Positions 30,157-39,342 are shown, counted from the stretch's first letter. The stretch: DNA of 64,000 bases from SG8-32-3 sp964514055 (GCA_964514055.1 CAZEPB010000008.1:7479-71478); one strand, 5' to 3'. Notes: generated from the sequence alone by a model not told the origin. Numbers and translations are program-made.

Positions 30157-33100
30157 TTACAAACCTCCTAATTCTTCTAGAGCCTCTTCCGCCATTTCTT
30201 TCAAGGCTTCCTCCGCTAATAATTCCGCAGCTGATTTAACGGGTGCCTTCTGTACCAACTCGAACCCTGTTTCAGCAGCCATTTCATCAGAGTTGCCGAA
30301 TTCTGCCTGTCTCTCAGCGTTCATGTGCTCCAACGTGTAAAGCCATTCTTCCGCAGGGTTTTCGTGATGAGGATAAGCGGCGATCACGCGGAACTCTTCT
30401 CCAGACGCTTTAAGCCTTATGATGTCGCCAGGCTTATAGTTCGGCGCTAAGGGCGGTCTTACTATTTCTCCTTTAACTCCACGCTGCACCAAGTATTGAA
30501 GCAAGTCTCGCCAAGTTATCAGTTTCGTGTCCGCAGTGTCGCTTTGCAGCTCTAAACCTGTTTCGGTTCCTTTAACATCGGGTTCATTTACGCCTGTGTA
30601 GCTATGATATCTCAGAACCTTTTTTATGAAGTGCATGGCTGCCTCTGGACCCGCTTCTTTGTAAATTGCCAAGACAGCATAAGGAATATACTCGTTTGAA
30701 ACGTGAGCCACAGCCTCTTCTTTTGCCGCTTCAACCTGCTCGGCGGTTATAGCCATGCCCTTCTGCCAAGCGGGTTTAGCTTCTTCTATTTTTTCCCAAT
30801 ATGCTGGGTCGAATCCTAACTGCATTGCGATTTTTTGAAGGCTCTCGCTAGACTTTAGCCAGTTAAAAAAGTATATGTTTGTCGCCTCTTTGGGTCTTTC
30901 TTGGGCAATTTCTAAGGCAACAGTGATTATTCTTTTCAAGGCTGCTTTCTTTTCAGGAGGCACAACATCCCAATGTTGGAATAACTGTGCATAATCCACA
31001 TGAACTTTCCCCTCTAAACCTTTGAACCGCATTTCAAACTCTGAAATCGCTTGGTCTGCCATCTCTATAGCTCTTTTTCCCAAAATCATGTATGCTTCTG
31101 GAGTAGGTTTCGTTAGTCTCGCCCGTAATGCTTTGACTTTTTCTTCGCCTCCTGGCAGCCACAAACGGCGGCAAATCGTATTATCATACGTTCGTACAGG
31201 ATACATGCTTGGAAAAACGGTTCCGCCTGGGTAAACACCCTCTTCCAACTCGGCAGCACAAATGTCACAGTAGTAATCTTCGCTTATAGTCATGTTAGTG
31301 TTTTTATCGACACACTTGTAAACCGCGACAATAGGGCGGTTCCAACCAATTTCTAAAAGCTCATCATGCGTTGGGGGCACTGGCAAATTAAACCGTTCAT
31401 AACTTCCAGGCAAAAGACAAGCGCCTCCTGCACAGGTTGGTTTCTCTACAGGCTTTTCTTCAACTGCGGGGGCTGCTATTTCCTCAGCGTAGGCCCCTGC
31501 TGCAACTATGTTGCCGATAAGTTCTTGTTCATCCCCACTCGTGGATAAGTCCTTGATTTTCGCTATAACCTGTAGCTGCCGCTTCCGTAAGGGGCTAAGT
31601 TCTTCTCGCGTGTACTTGTGCGTGTAGATGTCGTAAGCCTGCCACGCCGAGTCGGTCCACATCAGGTCTTCGGGAAGCCATTTGATTATGAACCTGGCGT
31701 ACTTGTTGAAGGGCGGCGGGTTCTGTGCTAACTGTTCTCGAATGGCAGCCCAATCATCACCCCACGTCATAGCATTATCTTCTATGGCGTCGTACTCTAC
31801 CTCCCCCGCGTTAAGGACCTCCTCAAGCATCTTTACGCCGAACATGCCTACAAGGGGGCGGCTCCACATATTCGCTTCCCACGTGCTGCCATGCTTCTCG
31901 AACTCCTCATAAGTAGTACCCATCAGTACAAACTCGGGCGTTTCCAGCTTGGGCTTTCCCTTCTCATCAGCTTCGACACCGCCTTCCACATGCACCTTAA
32001 CGTAAACGGTCTGCTTTGGCTCTTCCGGAATAGGAAACTCCTCTATTTCTTCGCCGCCTGCACGTGCAACCTTTTCTTGAATCTCGTACTCACGAGTAGG
32101 CGTCAAACCCGCCTTAGGCGCAGATTCAAGGTCACTTTCAGAAATCATAAGCCAATTCGGCGGCTCTCTTAGTTTGTAACGCCAAACCCAAAGGGTTTCA
32201 TCAAACTCTCTAGTAAGCACCTTGAAAATGTCGCCACGATAACTGACGGGTTCGCCTACAGAAAACTTGGGTTCAGGCTTAGCCGCTGCGGGGAGGCGCT
32301 TTACGAGAATTGAGGTTGGAACTTCGGCGGCTTTCTCCATAAGCCAAACTTCATAAGGTTTCGTGCTGTCTATTGGTAACTCGGGCTTAACCACAACGTA
32401 GTTTTCGCTTGGAAATTCTGCCTGCTTTTTATCCCTAAATTCAAACGCTTTTTCATCCGTTTCGAAGGACTTATAGTAAGTGGCACCTTCCACGCTGTAA
32501 GCTGTAAGTGGCGGCTTTTCTTCGGGGGGCGCAGGTGTTTTATATTCATGTTTAGGTTCTGGTAGTTCTGGATGAAGCATTAGGTACTCTCGTAATGACA
32601 TGCCTTCTTGTCTCAATAAATCGAAAAGTACGGTGTCAAGGTAGCCTTTAAAAGTGGGTTCCGATATGATTCTTAGCTGCTCATCTCTTATTCTGTTAGC
32701 GATTTCTAACCGCTGCTCTTTAGGATATGGCAAAATTGTAGCTTCTGGTTTATACAAAACTTGTCCAGGTGCGCTTAGTTCATAATTCCAAATGCCGTTT
32801 TTTAGCTCCATATCCGTAACTTCATAAATACCGCCTTGATAGAGAACAATTTGACCTTTCGCAAACTTGGCTTTTTTTTCTTCGGAAGGCTTTACGAGAA
32901 TTGAGGCTGGAACCTCAAAACCCCTGTAAACAAGCCAAACCTCAAACGGGTGTAACTTGTGTTGTGGGACCTCGGGCTTCACAACAACATAGTTTTCGCT
33001 TGGGAACTTCGCTTGCATCTCGTCTCTCTTTTCAAAAGCTGCCGTCTCTGTTTCAAAGCCTTCAACAAATTTTACTCCATTAACGGTGTAAACTGAAAGA

Positions 33101-35295
33101 AGAGGCTTTTCCTCTCTCGCTGCTGCTATGGCTTCACCTAACAACTGATTATAAAGTTTCACGGTCCAACTGTACGCTAATGCCCTGGCGACATCAGGAA
33201 CGCGCTTCAAGTAGTGTGCAGCAAGTTCAGGCGTGCCTTCACTGTAGTATTGCCAACTGCCCTCCCGTTGCTTTTCGAGTTCCGCCCCGTACTTTTCTTT
33301 AACCCCTTCGGGCGTGAACTTGGCTAACGTTTCAGCTTCATACTCGGGCGCGTCATAATGCAGGTTTCCCGCAAGCCCCGGCTTGTGCTGTTCAATGGCC
33401 ATCGGCAGCCACTCATCCATAGCCGCGTCGAAGCGCCTGTAAAACTCTTCTCGCTCGAGTAAGGCCGCCGCTTTTTTCAGTCTCGTGTAAGCTGTGTACG
33501 GGGTGTCTCTTGGAGCGCGAAAGCTTTTTACAACTTTGAAATCGTATTTTTCAGGGTCCCATTTTGTCTTGACTTCTTCTAAGGCTATTTCAGGTGTCCT
33601 TGCGCCCCCCATTCCTCCAGGAAACCAACCTTCTTTAAGTAGTTCCTCTTCCAACAGTTCATTAGCTATATTTTCAATGGGTCCCATTTCTATAGTTGGC
33701 GCTTCTGGCGGCGCCACAGGCGCTTTGCGGTACTCTTCATAAACCTCTAATGCTTGCGTAAGGTCTTCTTCTACTTGGAAGAGTTTAGCTTTTAGTGGTC
33801 CGATGGTTGTTTCAGCCGTAACTATAACGTCGATTCCGTCTTTGCCGATTGATGCTTTTTTGGCTGGAATCTGGTTGAAAAGGTTTTTTAAAGCGTCAAG
33901 CTGCGTGGTAGCCACGTAATCTTCGTTTTGTATTTGAAAGCCGTCTAATGGCAGGGTAGCCGTGTAGTAAACTCTGTTTCTCCCTACTGCTGTTATCTCG
34001 AAGGCTGAGGCTATGAATACTAGGAAAGCGTCTTCTGCGATTAGGGCGTCTTCAAAGATGCTCTCCAGCGTTTTTGTTTCTCCTGTGAAAATCATTGTTC
34101 CGTCGATGTCGGGGACCGCTGCGACTTTTACTATATTCCCGCTCTTGAACTCTTTAGGTGCAATCTTTTCTCCGGATCCCGCAAAAACCAAGCTTGCTAC
34201 GGCTCCGCTTTCTACATAACATTTAAGGTCCTCAACGTCTCGCAGGAACCCAGCGAACTCTGATATATCAACCTCGACGGTTAGCTGTGGCGCTTCGGAA
34301 TCAAATTCCTCAAAATACTCTCTCGCCATCCTAAAAACACATGTGGCACCATTCTGCCAGTAAATAAGCAGCTCGTCGCCCTGCACGCCAATTCTGACAG
34401 TGCCATACACGACAGCGGCTATAGTTTTGATTACTTTTACAAAGTCTTTCAACTCGTTACGGCTCAAGTGCCATACCATACTACGTACTGGTTCAGGTTT
34501 CGCCAAGATTTCCTCTAACGTCTCGACATTCTCTTCATCACGTGGAGCAAGCCAAAAAGCAACCGACCAATAACGCCCCTCATAGTTTATCAACATCAGT
34601 CTATTCGATCTGACGTCTAAGGTGGCTGCATCACTTAGCCCTAACAGCATCATCGCTGAAATATGCTCCATGTTGTAAACGGCTGCCGCGTTCCCTCCTG
34701 AATCTAGAAGCCAGTCTGGAAAAGTTTGCAGCTTAATTATGCTGTAATTGTCCGTGTCATAATAGAATACTACGGCGCCCTTGCGCCCTTCAATTTTGAA
34801 GCCAACGTTTTCAAACTTGTCGCGTAGATACTCTCCAATTCTTACCTTCTCTGCGTTCTTGACTATACGCCTGAAAGGCTCAACCGCAACTCTTAAAAAA
34901 CCTTGCGAAGTGCCGCTCTCCAAGTTCGCTAAAGCTTCTTTATCATCTGCAGCTCTCGGTACATCGTCTTCGTCAACGACATTACCCACTTGAAAATGAC
35001 CGACGTAAAACTTGGAATCCCGCACTGCAACCTCAACGTTTTCTTTTTTCCCTATCTTTTTGGATACGCCCTCAAGCTCCGACGCCAAAACCCAAACGCT
35101 GTCAACGTCACACCTGTAATCAGGCGGAGTAAGCCGCGCGTTCAATACCATCACGCGGCTAGGGTCAAGAGCAATCACCTGAACCGCGTTTCTTGTGAAC
35201 TCGATATAGTTGGCGTCAACTACTTTCATGGCGCTAACCAAAGCCTTCAAAAATTCACCGTTGGCCGTAAAACTTGCCGATACCAACTTGTTCAC
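30157..35295 (-). CDS. Giant protein with two N-terminal PCNA-like units
   Basis: 1,712 residues from GTG 35295. Residues 1 to about 255 match a PCNA sliding-clamp subunit: ASFTANGEFLKALVSAMK, FTRNAVQVIALDPSRVMVL, VWVLASELEGVSKKIGK and a second half with TLDVRSNRLMLINYEG. Residues about 275-525 look like a second, more diverged unit (RNELKDFVKVIKTIAAVV, RIGVQGDELLIYW, ASIGKDGIDVIVTAE). The remaining 1,190 residues are unlike any clamp: a helical part, a duplicated 140-residue module ending FPSENYVVVKPE, SH3-like segments, a Cys-containing part (YYCDICAAEL), and a helical C-terminus. PCNA is normally about 250 residues and acts as a ring on DNA. The role of the extension is unknown. Confidence 0.75.
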   Translation of the reverse strand: MNKLVSASFTANGEFLKALVSAMKVVDANYIEFTRNAVQVIALDPSRVMVLNARLTPPDYRCDVDSVWVLASELEGVSKKIGKKENVEVAVRDSKFYVGHFQVGNVVDEDDVPRAADDKEALANLESGTSQGFLRVAVEPFRRIVKNAEKVRIGEYLRDKFENVGFKIEGRKGAVVFYYDTDNYSIIKLQTFPDWLLDSGGNAAAVYNMEHISAMMLLGLSDAATLDVRSNRLMLINYEGRYWSVAFWLAPRDEENVETLEEILAKPEPVRSMVWHLSRNELKDFVKVIKTIAAVVYGTVRIGVQGDELLIYWQNGATCVFRMAREYFEEFDSEAPQLTVEVDISEFAGFLRDVEDLKCYVESGAVASLVFAGSGEKIAPKEFKSGNIVKVAAVPDIDGTMIFTGETKTLESIFEDALIAEDAFLVFIASAFEITAVGRNRVYYTATLPLDGFQIQNEDYVATTQLDALKNLFNQIPAKKASIGKDGIDVIVTAETTIGPLKAKLFQVEEDLTQALEVYEEYRKAPVAPPEAPTIEMGPIENIANELLEEELLKEGWFPGGMGGARTPEIALEEVKTKWDPEKYDFKVVKSFRAPRDTPYTAYTRLKKAAALLEREEFYRRFDAAMDEWLPMAIEQHKPGLAGNLHYDAPEYEAETLAKFTPEGVKEKYGAELEKQREGSWQYYSEGTPELAAHYLKRVPDVARALAYSWTVKLYNQLLGEAIAAAREEKPLLSVYTVNGVKFVEGFETETAAFEKRDEMQAKFPSENYVVVKPEVPQHKLHPFEVWLVYRGFEVPASILVKPSEEKKAKFAKGQIVLYQGGIYEVTDMELKNGIWNYELSAPGQVLYKPEATILPYPKEQRLEIANRIRDEQLRIISEPTFKGYLDTVLFDLLRQEGMSLREYLMLHPELPEPKHEYKTPAPPEEKPPLTAYSVEGATYYKSFETDEKAFEFRDKKQAEFPSENYVVVKPELPIDSTKPYEVWLMEKAAEVPTSILVKRLPAAAKPEPKFSVGEPVSYRGDIFKVLTREFDETLWVWRYKLREPPNWLMISESDLESAPKAGLTPTREYEIQEKVARAGGEEIEEFPIPEEPKQTVYVKVHVEGGVEADEKGKPKLETPEFVLMGTTYEEFEKHGSTWEANMWSRPLVGMFGVKMLEEVLNAGEVEYDAIEDNAMTWGDDWAAIREQLAQNPPPFNKYARFIIKWLPEDLMWTDSAWQAYDIYTHKYTREELSPLRKRQLQVIAKIKDLSTSGDEQELIGNIVAAGAYAEEIAAPAVEEKPVEKPTCAGGACLLPGSYERFNLPVPPTHDELLEIGWNRPIVAVYKCVDKNTNMTISEDYYCDICAAELEEGVYPGGTVFPSMYPVRTYDNTICRRLWLPGGEEKVKALRARLTKPTPEAYMILGKRAIEMADQAISEFEMRFKGLEGKVHVDYAQLFQHWDVVPPEKKAALKRIITVALEIAQERPKEATNIYFFNWLKSSESLQKIAMQLGFDPAYWEKIEEAKPAWQKGMAITAEQVEAAKEEAVAHVSNEYIPYAVLAIYKEAGPEAAMHFIKKVLRYHSYTGVNEPDVKGTETGLELQSDTADTKLITWRDLLQYLVQRGVKGEIVRPPLAPNYKPGDIIRLKASGEEFRVIAAYPHHENPAEEWLYTLEHMNAERQAEFGNSDEMAAETGFELVQKAPVKSAAELLAEEALKEMAEEALEELGGL

Positions 35296-35354
35296 CAACT
35301 CTAATATCTAATCGAAGCTCTTAAAACTTGCCAGCATCGAAAGCCTAAAATACT

Positions 35355-35426
35355 TTTCAGCGTAAAAGATAAAACGAAGAGGCTTAAATTTGGTACTTGT
35401 TAATATATGTATTAGAGGCAAGTAAC
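35355..35426 (+). promoter_or_regulatory. Divergent promoter region with repeat TTTCAGCGTAAAAGAT
   Basis: TTTCAGCGTAAAAGAT at 35356-35371 occurs again at 39305-39320 before another operon of small genes. AGGCTTAAATTTGG and TTAATATATGTATT follow, either of which may be the TATA box of the wHTH gene at 35427. The clamp gene reads away to the left. Confidence 0.5.
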
Positions 35427-35669
35427 ATGAATAAGGCACATGACCAAACAGCTATCGAGAAAATTTTGAGTCAGCTTTTGAATGCTGAGTACTCCACGTC
35501 GGAAATGGCAGACGTCCTAGAGCTGCCCGTTGGAACGGTTCGTAGCACCATCTCACTTCTTAATCGCTTAGGCTTAATTGAGGCTGTTCCGAAAAAAAAG
35601 AGAGGCAAGCCTTTCAAGATAACACAGAAAGGACGCGACTACCTCAAAGAAAAGCAGGAGGCAACTTAA
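35427..35669 (+). CDS. Winged-helix DNA-binding protein
   Basis: 80 residues from ATG 35427. A helix-turn-helix with wing is clear: AEYSTSEMADVLELPVGTVR (recognition helix), STISLLNRLGLIEAV and PFKITQKGRDYLKEK. This is the MarR/ArsR-like wHTH arrangement. As the first gene of the plus-strand operon beside the clamp operon it may regulate both directions. Confidence 0.75.
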   Translation: MNKAHDQTAIEKILSQLLNAEYSTSEMADVLELPVGTVRSTISLLNRLGLIEAVPKKKRGKPFKITQKGRDYLKEKQEAT

Positions 35670-36302
35670 ATGACCGCTTGGGAAGACCTTGTGATTTTAT
35701 CCGATATCCAAGACGAAAAAGTACAAGAACACTATCATCTTTCAACCGATGACTGCGAAGCTATACGCCTTCTTTTAAAATATGACCTTTACAAGCCAGA
35801 AATTCCTTCTCCCACCGAATTCACGGAAATAGTAGCGCGGCTCATGCTTGAACGAACCTACGATGAGGTTTCACCGTTCCCTAAAATCAACTGCGTAAAA
35901 ATCGCCCTGCGACTGTTGAAAGGCGAAAAGATTCTTCAGTGGAGGCGACTTGCAGCAGGCAAAGAATACCCAGGGCTGCGACCTTTCAAAGCTTACCGCT
36001 CAATCCACGGTATAGCTGTGCAGTTCATAGACCCGAAGGCTCCGTTAGGTACTCTTACTGTACCGTACTGCCGAAGAGACTGCGTAACTCCACATGGAAA
36101 TCAATGCGCCCGTTTCGGCTCCTACTCTCAAATAGAGCTATCGCCTTTTCTGCCCTACTGGCCTGACAGATGCAGCATAGAATCAGCGCTGAATTGTCCG
36201 ATGCGACTAGCCACTGGCGCTCCGAAACCCGACCCGGAAGACCCTATTATAAAAGATTTTCAAGAGTGGTGCAAAACTAGAGTAGGATACAAGAAACCAT
36301 GA
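35670..36302 (+). CDS. Hypothetical protein, cysteine-containing
   Basis: 210 residues, starting 8 bases after a GGAGG. The N-terminal half is helical; the C-terminal half has six cysteines (CRRDCVTPHGNQC, RCSIESALNC, WCKT) that could bind metal. No family recognised. It overlaps the next small gene by ATGA. Confidence 0.65.
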   Translation: MTAWEDLVILSDIQDEKVQEHYHLSTDDCEAIRLLLKYDLYKPEIPSPTEFTEIVARLMLERTYDEVSPFPKINCVKIALRLLKGEKILQWRRLAAGKEYPGLRPFKAYRSIHGIAVQFIDPKAPLGTLTVPYCRRDCVTPHGNQCARFGSYSQIELSPFLPYWPDRCSIESALNCPMRLATGAPKPDPEDPIIKDFQEWCKTRVGYKKP

Positions 36303-36427
36303 AAAAAATCATGCGCTTTCTGACAAAACATGATTTTACAGGCGGCATAGCAATTCACAGCTTCTGCGCAGCCACCCCCTTTTTTATTTGGCAATACCTG
36401 ATAGCTCCATTTCTCAGGCTACTTTGA
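36299..36427 (+). CDS. 42-aa membrane protein
   Basis: ATG 36299 overlaps the upstream TGA. The product has a basic N-terminus (MKKIMRFLTKHDF) and a hydrophobic second half (ATPFFIWQYLIAPFLRLL) that may insert in the membrane. Function unknown. Confidence 0.5.
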   Translation: MKKIMRFLTKHDFTGGIAIHSFCAATPFFIWQYLIAPFLRLL

Positions 36428-36443
36428 GCGTGAGGTACGCGAA

Positions 36444-36719
36444 ATGACGGATGAAGATGAACGTCATTATATACTTAAGCTGAATGCTTTCGAGTCAGGC
36501 GCCCTTCTTTCCATGCTTCATAAACCTGCGAACATAGTACAGAAGCTTGGCTTAGGAGAGGTCATAAAGCAACTTATCGGGCATCAAAAAACAATGCAGC
36601 GAAACGCGGGTGTTACAAAAGAGTTCCTGCCTGATGGACGGCTTAAAATGTCAGATCGCTACGGTAACACTGTAATTCGAGAACCTTTTGAATGGGAAAA
36701 GGAGGGCAAGGATGAATAA
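36444..36719 (+). CDS. Small hypothetical protein
   Basis: 91 residues beginning MTDEDERHYILKLNAFESGA. Helices in the first half, a beta hairpin with DGRLKMSDRYGNTV in the second. The end overlaps the next gene by 8 bases. Function unknown. Confidence 0.6.
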   Translation: MTDEDERHYILKLNAFESGALLSMLHKPANIVQKLGLGEVIKQLIGHQKTMQRNAGVTKEFLPDGRLKMSDRYGNTVIREPFEWEKEGKDE

Positions 36720-36876
36720 AAGTGACCTTTTGCGGCTTAGAAAGATTAACTGTGCCTGCGAAGATAATACAGTATGCGAGGAGTTCAGCGAGGAAGGGCT
36801 TACAGAAGAGTGCCGAGAGTGCTGTCCAGGCTTCTGTAAGATGTGGGATGAGCTGCTAAAGCTATTAGGAGCCTAA
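36712..36876 (+). CDS. 54-aa cysteine-rich protein
   Basis: ATG 36712 sits after GGAGGGCAAGG. Seven cysteines are arranged as CACEDNTVC then CRECCPGFC, probably binding zinc or an iron-sulphur cluster. Cotranscribed with its neighbours. Function unknown. Confidence 0.6.
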   Translation: MNKSDLLRLRKINCACEDNTVCEEFSEEGLTEECRECCPGFCKMWDELLKLLGA

Positions 36877-36882
36877 TATGAG

Positions 36883-37062
36883 ATGAGTGAAGCGCCAAAA
36901 GTCTATTGCCCAAAGGAAGACAAAGAGGTTCCCATTTGGCACTGTATAGGCAGCTTTACGCAAGGGAGACGTCCTTGTCCTAACTGCATTGCAGCAACGA
37001 TCATAGAAGGCAAGCAAGCTACAGTCAAATGCAAACTCGATGAAAAAAAGAGCGGAGGTTAG
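36883..37062 (+). CDS. 59-aa zinc-binding protein
   Basis: ATG 36883; the product has YCPKEDKE, WHC, CPNC and KCK, suggesting a small zinc ribbon. Its end overlaps the next gene by 23 bases, and its last codons provide AGCGGAGG. Function unknown. Confidence 0.55.
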   Translation: MSEAPKVYCPKEDKEVPIWHCIGSFTQGRRPCPNCIAATIIEGKQATVKCKLDEKKSGG

Positions 37063-37612
37063 CGCTTCGGTCTTCCAGTGTTTAAGGTGTGGTTTCTGCT
37101 GCCGCAATTTACGCTTGAACGTGGGAGACTTCACGCTGGGGTTGCTGCTGCTGCCCGATGAAATGGCTCTTTTTAATGAAGACGACCTAGAACCTATGTG
37201 GGGCGTAGGCTTGAAAGGAAGAAGCCGCCCCCGGCCCGAAGCGATAGGTGTCGTTCAATTAAACCTAAATGTCTGTCCGCACATAACCAAAGATAACCGA
37301 TGTTCAATCTACGAGAAAAGACCGCTAATCTGCCGCGCCCACCCCCTAACCCTTAGAATCTCCCCAACTGGTACTGTGGAATCAGCTTCTTACAACAAAA
37401 AATGCCCTGGGACCTATGTTATACCCAACTACTCCGTAATCACTTTAGGCGAACATTTCAGCAATGACATGCTACGCGCGACTGCGGTTCTAAACTCGTA
37501 CTTCAATAAGATGTTTGAACATTCCAAGGGGCTGCTCTGGCTGTTCGATTTGAAGAGTAAACAATGGCATAAAGCAAACTCACAACTGGTGATGAGAAAT
37601 CTCTGTGTCTGA
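37040..37612 (+). CDS. YkgJ-type cysteine cluster protein
   Basis: 190 residues. The pattern CLRCGFCCR near the N-terminus, then CPHITKDNRCSIYEKRPLICRAHP, is the signature of the YkgJ family (putative zinc- or iron-chelating). The length is normal for the family. Biochemical role of the family is poorly known. It overlaps the next gene by 8 bases. Confidence 0.75.
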   Translation: MKKRAEVSASVFQCLRCGFCCRNLRLNVGDFTLGLLLLPDEMALFNEDDLEPMWGVGLKGRSRPRPEAIGVVQLNLNVCPHITKDNRCSIYEKRPLICRAHPLTLRISPTGTVESASYNKKCPGTYVIPNYSVITLGEHFSNDMLRATAVLNSYFNKMFEHSKGLLWLFDLKSKQWHKANSQLVMRNLCV

Positions 37613-38639
37613 ACTCGAGCGTTTAAGAAGAGACATTGCCTACAGCGAACAGCGGATGGCTTATCACGAGCGCATGATGCGAGAGGTTCCACGACTTGCA
37701 GCCATATACACTTATTGGTTTAACTGGTACGCGGAGCGCCGCAGGAACGCGCTAACCCGCTTATGGCTTACGGAATGCCGCACGTGGAAACGTGAGGTCC
37801 GAACCAAAATTGAGCCGCCAACGTCGAAGATGCCTTTTGAAGCGCGCATGAGCAGGGCAGAGGTAATTCGCAAGAACGTGCTAGCCGTGGAAGCTGGCTT
37901 AAGCGTGCTCCTAATCGAGGAAGCACAGACGGAACGCCTGGCGCGTGAACGTGGCTGGAAAATTCGTTTTCCTGCACCGCACAGAACTATGCTAAGCTGG
38001 ATCCGCGCAAAACGACGCCGGATCACTCGTATTCGTTACTGGATAAGAGAGATTCGCGCTGAGCTGCCTATACGACTACACCGCATAAAGATTCGTCTCT
38101 ACAATGAGGAAAAGAAGCGAGGCGAGACGCCCAGCGGCATGTTCCAGGGATTCTTCGACATCGACGCTTTGATTCATCCTTTAACTGAAGAAGTTGATTG
38201 GACTTGGCCCCTGACGGTGGAAGAGGTTAACATAGCAAAGTATCATATGGTCGGTTACTTTAAGGGTATGGCGAAGTGGGCGGACCCCGAAGACATGCAG
38301 CTTGCCTATTTCGAAAATGAAAAGGGTATTCCTGGGAAGAATGAGACAGCCACTTACAAGCGCACGAAAATGGGTGTTCCATACGCGAAGAACGTTCCCG
38401 CTGACTTCATTTCTAAGGCTGAACGCTTAAGCGTCAAGGACCTTATTCTCGGGGAGTCCAGCAAAGAGCCTGTGCCTAATCCTGAGCCAGCAGCCGAGAA
38501 CATGGGCGTGTTTGTGCAGCGGTTTATGGTGATAGATGAAGACGGCTTAGTCAAGTGGGACGACCTACGCAACCACTGGCTATGGCATCCAACAGATGAG
38601 AGAGTTAAGCGCGTTAAGGAGGAACTAGGCGCTGAATAG
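37605..38639 (+). CDS. Arg-rich helical protein
   Basis: 344 residues from GTG 37605. The first 180 residues are long, very basic helices (RRRNALTRLWL, RAKRRRITRIRYWIREIR); the C-terminal part is mixed and has Trp-rich segments (EEVDWTWPLTVEEV, WDDLRNHWLWHP). The basic part suggests contact with nucleic acid. No family recognised. The end contains the GGAGG for the next gene. Confidence 0.65.
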   Translation: MSELERLRRDIAYSEQRMAYHERMMREVPRLAAIYTYWFNWYAERRRNALTRLWLTECRTWKREVRTKIEPPTSKMPFEARMSRAEVIRKNVLAVEAGLSVLLIEEAQTERLARERGWKIRFPAPHRTMLSWIRAKRRRITRIRYWIREIRAELPIRLHRIKIRLYNEEKKRGETPSGMFQGFFDIDALIHPLTEEVDWTWPLTVEEVNIAKYHMVGYFKGMAKWADPEDMQLAYFENEKGIPGKNETATYKRTKMGVPYAKNVPADFISKAERLSVKDLILGESSKEPVPNPEPAAENMGVFVQRFMVIDEDGLVKWDDLRNHWLWHPTDERVKRVKEELGAE

Positions 38640-38991
38640 ACTTTTCCTTGACTATGATTCTCGCGTTGGTTGGCTGTGGCGAACCGACCCCATGTGGGAC
38701 GATCTGCTGGACCTAATCAGAATGGAAGCCAAGCGGCTGGGGCGCATGTTTCCTTTAGGCAAAATCGCCGTTATTAAGCGATCAGACAACGGTTGGCACC
38801 TGAAATTTCCCCAAGCGCGACTTACTCAAGAGGAAATGGAAAGTATCATGTGGGCCAGCATGAGTCACTTCGGGCATAAATGGTTTAGCTGCCTCGTAAA
38901 AGACTCTACCCTGCGCGTTTCCGCAAAGACCGGGAAGAATAGCCATCCGCCATACTTACGCGAAATAATCTACTTAGAAGGAGGTAACTAA
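38632..38991 (+). CDS. Hypothetical protein, probable CTG start
   Basis: 119 residues if translation starts at CTG 38632, exactly nine bases after GGAGG (38618-38622) and overlapping the upstream stop; 99 residues from ATG 38692, which has no ribosome-binding site. The extra residues (NRLFLDYDSRVGWLWRTDP) look like normal protein. The rest is mixed alpha/beta (KIAVIKRSDNGWHLKFPQ). Function unknown. See the finding on near-cognate starts. Confidence 0.6.
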   Translation: MNRLFLDYDSRVGWLWRTDPMWDDLLDLIRMEAKRLGRMFPLGKIAVIKRSDNGWHLKFPQARLTQEEMESIMWASMSHFGHKWFSCLVKDSTLRVSAKTGKNSHPPYLREIIYLEGGN

Positions 38992-38993
38992 AG

Positions 38994-39287
38994 ACGGGTA
39001 AATATACGGGAAAATGGGTTGTGATGATCGGTTTCAAAGCTGAACACCTGAAAGAGATAGCGCCGATTGTTGAAAAGCTGAAAACACAGTATCCAGAGCA
39101 GGAATACAACGTTATGAACTCAAAGTTTAAGCAGTACGATTTCATCTTAGTATGCTTCGCAGACGACAGAGACAAAGCGCACAAGATAGGAACCGCCTTA
39201 GTGAAAAGGGAGCTGCCGCAGCATTTGAACCTGCTCTACTGGACTAAGGAAGTTAACCTGCTAAAATACAACGTGAAAAAGAGTTAA
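38994..39287 (+). CDS. Hypothetical protein, probable ACG start
   Basis: 97 residues if started at ACG 38994, exactly nine bases after GGAGG (38980-38984); ATG 39021 or GTG 39018 would cut into the first strand (GKYTGKWVVMMIGF) and lack a ribosome-binding site. The protein is a small alpha/beta domain (HLKEIAPIVEKLKTQYPEQE, DFILVCFADDRDKAH). Function unknown. Confidence 0.6.
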   Translation, partial: TGKYTGKWVVMIGFKAEHLKEIAPIVEKLKTQYPEQEYNVMNSKFKQYDFILVCFADDRDKAHKIGTALVKRELPQHLNLLYWTKEVNLLKYNVKKS

Positions 39288-39304
39288 GAGAAACGCTAAA
39301 ATAG

Positions 39305-39325
39305 TTTCAGCGTAAAAGATTAAAC
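39305..39325 (+). promoter_or_regulatory. Repeat of the promoter-like element TTTCAGCGTAAAAGAT
   Basis: The same 16 bases occur at 35356-35371, both followed by AT-rich AAAC. Here it precedes the gene at 39343 by 38 bases, so it may be a promoter of the run of small genes. Confidence 0.5.
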
Positions 39326-39342
39326 ATAGGTGGCAAGCCAAA

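Noticed and set aside
30157..35295. Many plus-strand frames of 60-105 residues opposite the giant clamp gene
   Set aside because: They are shadows of a very long, well supported coding frame, with poor composition and no start signals.
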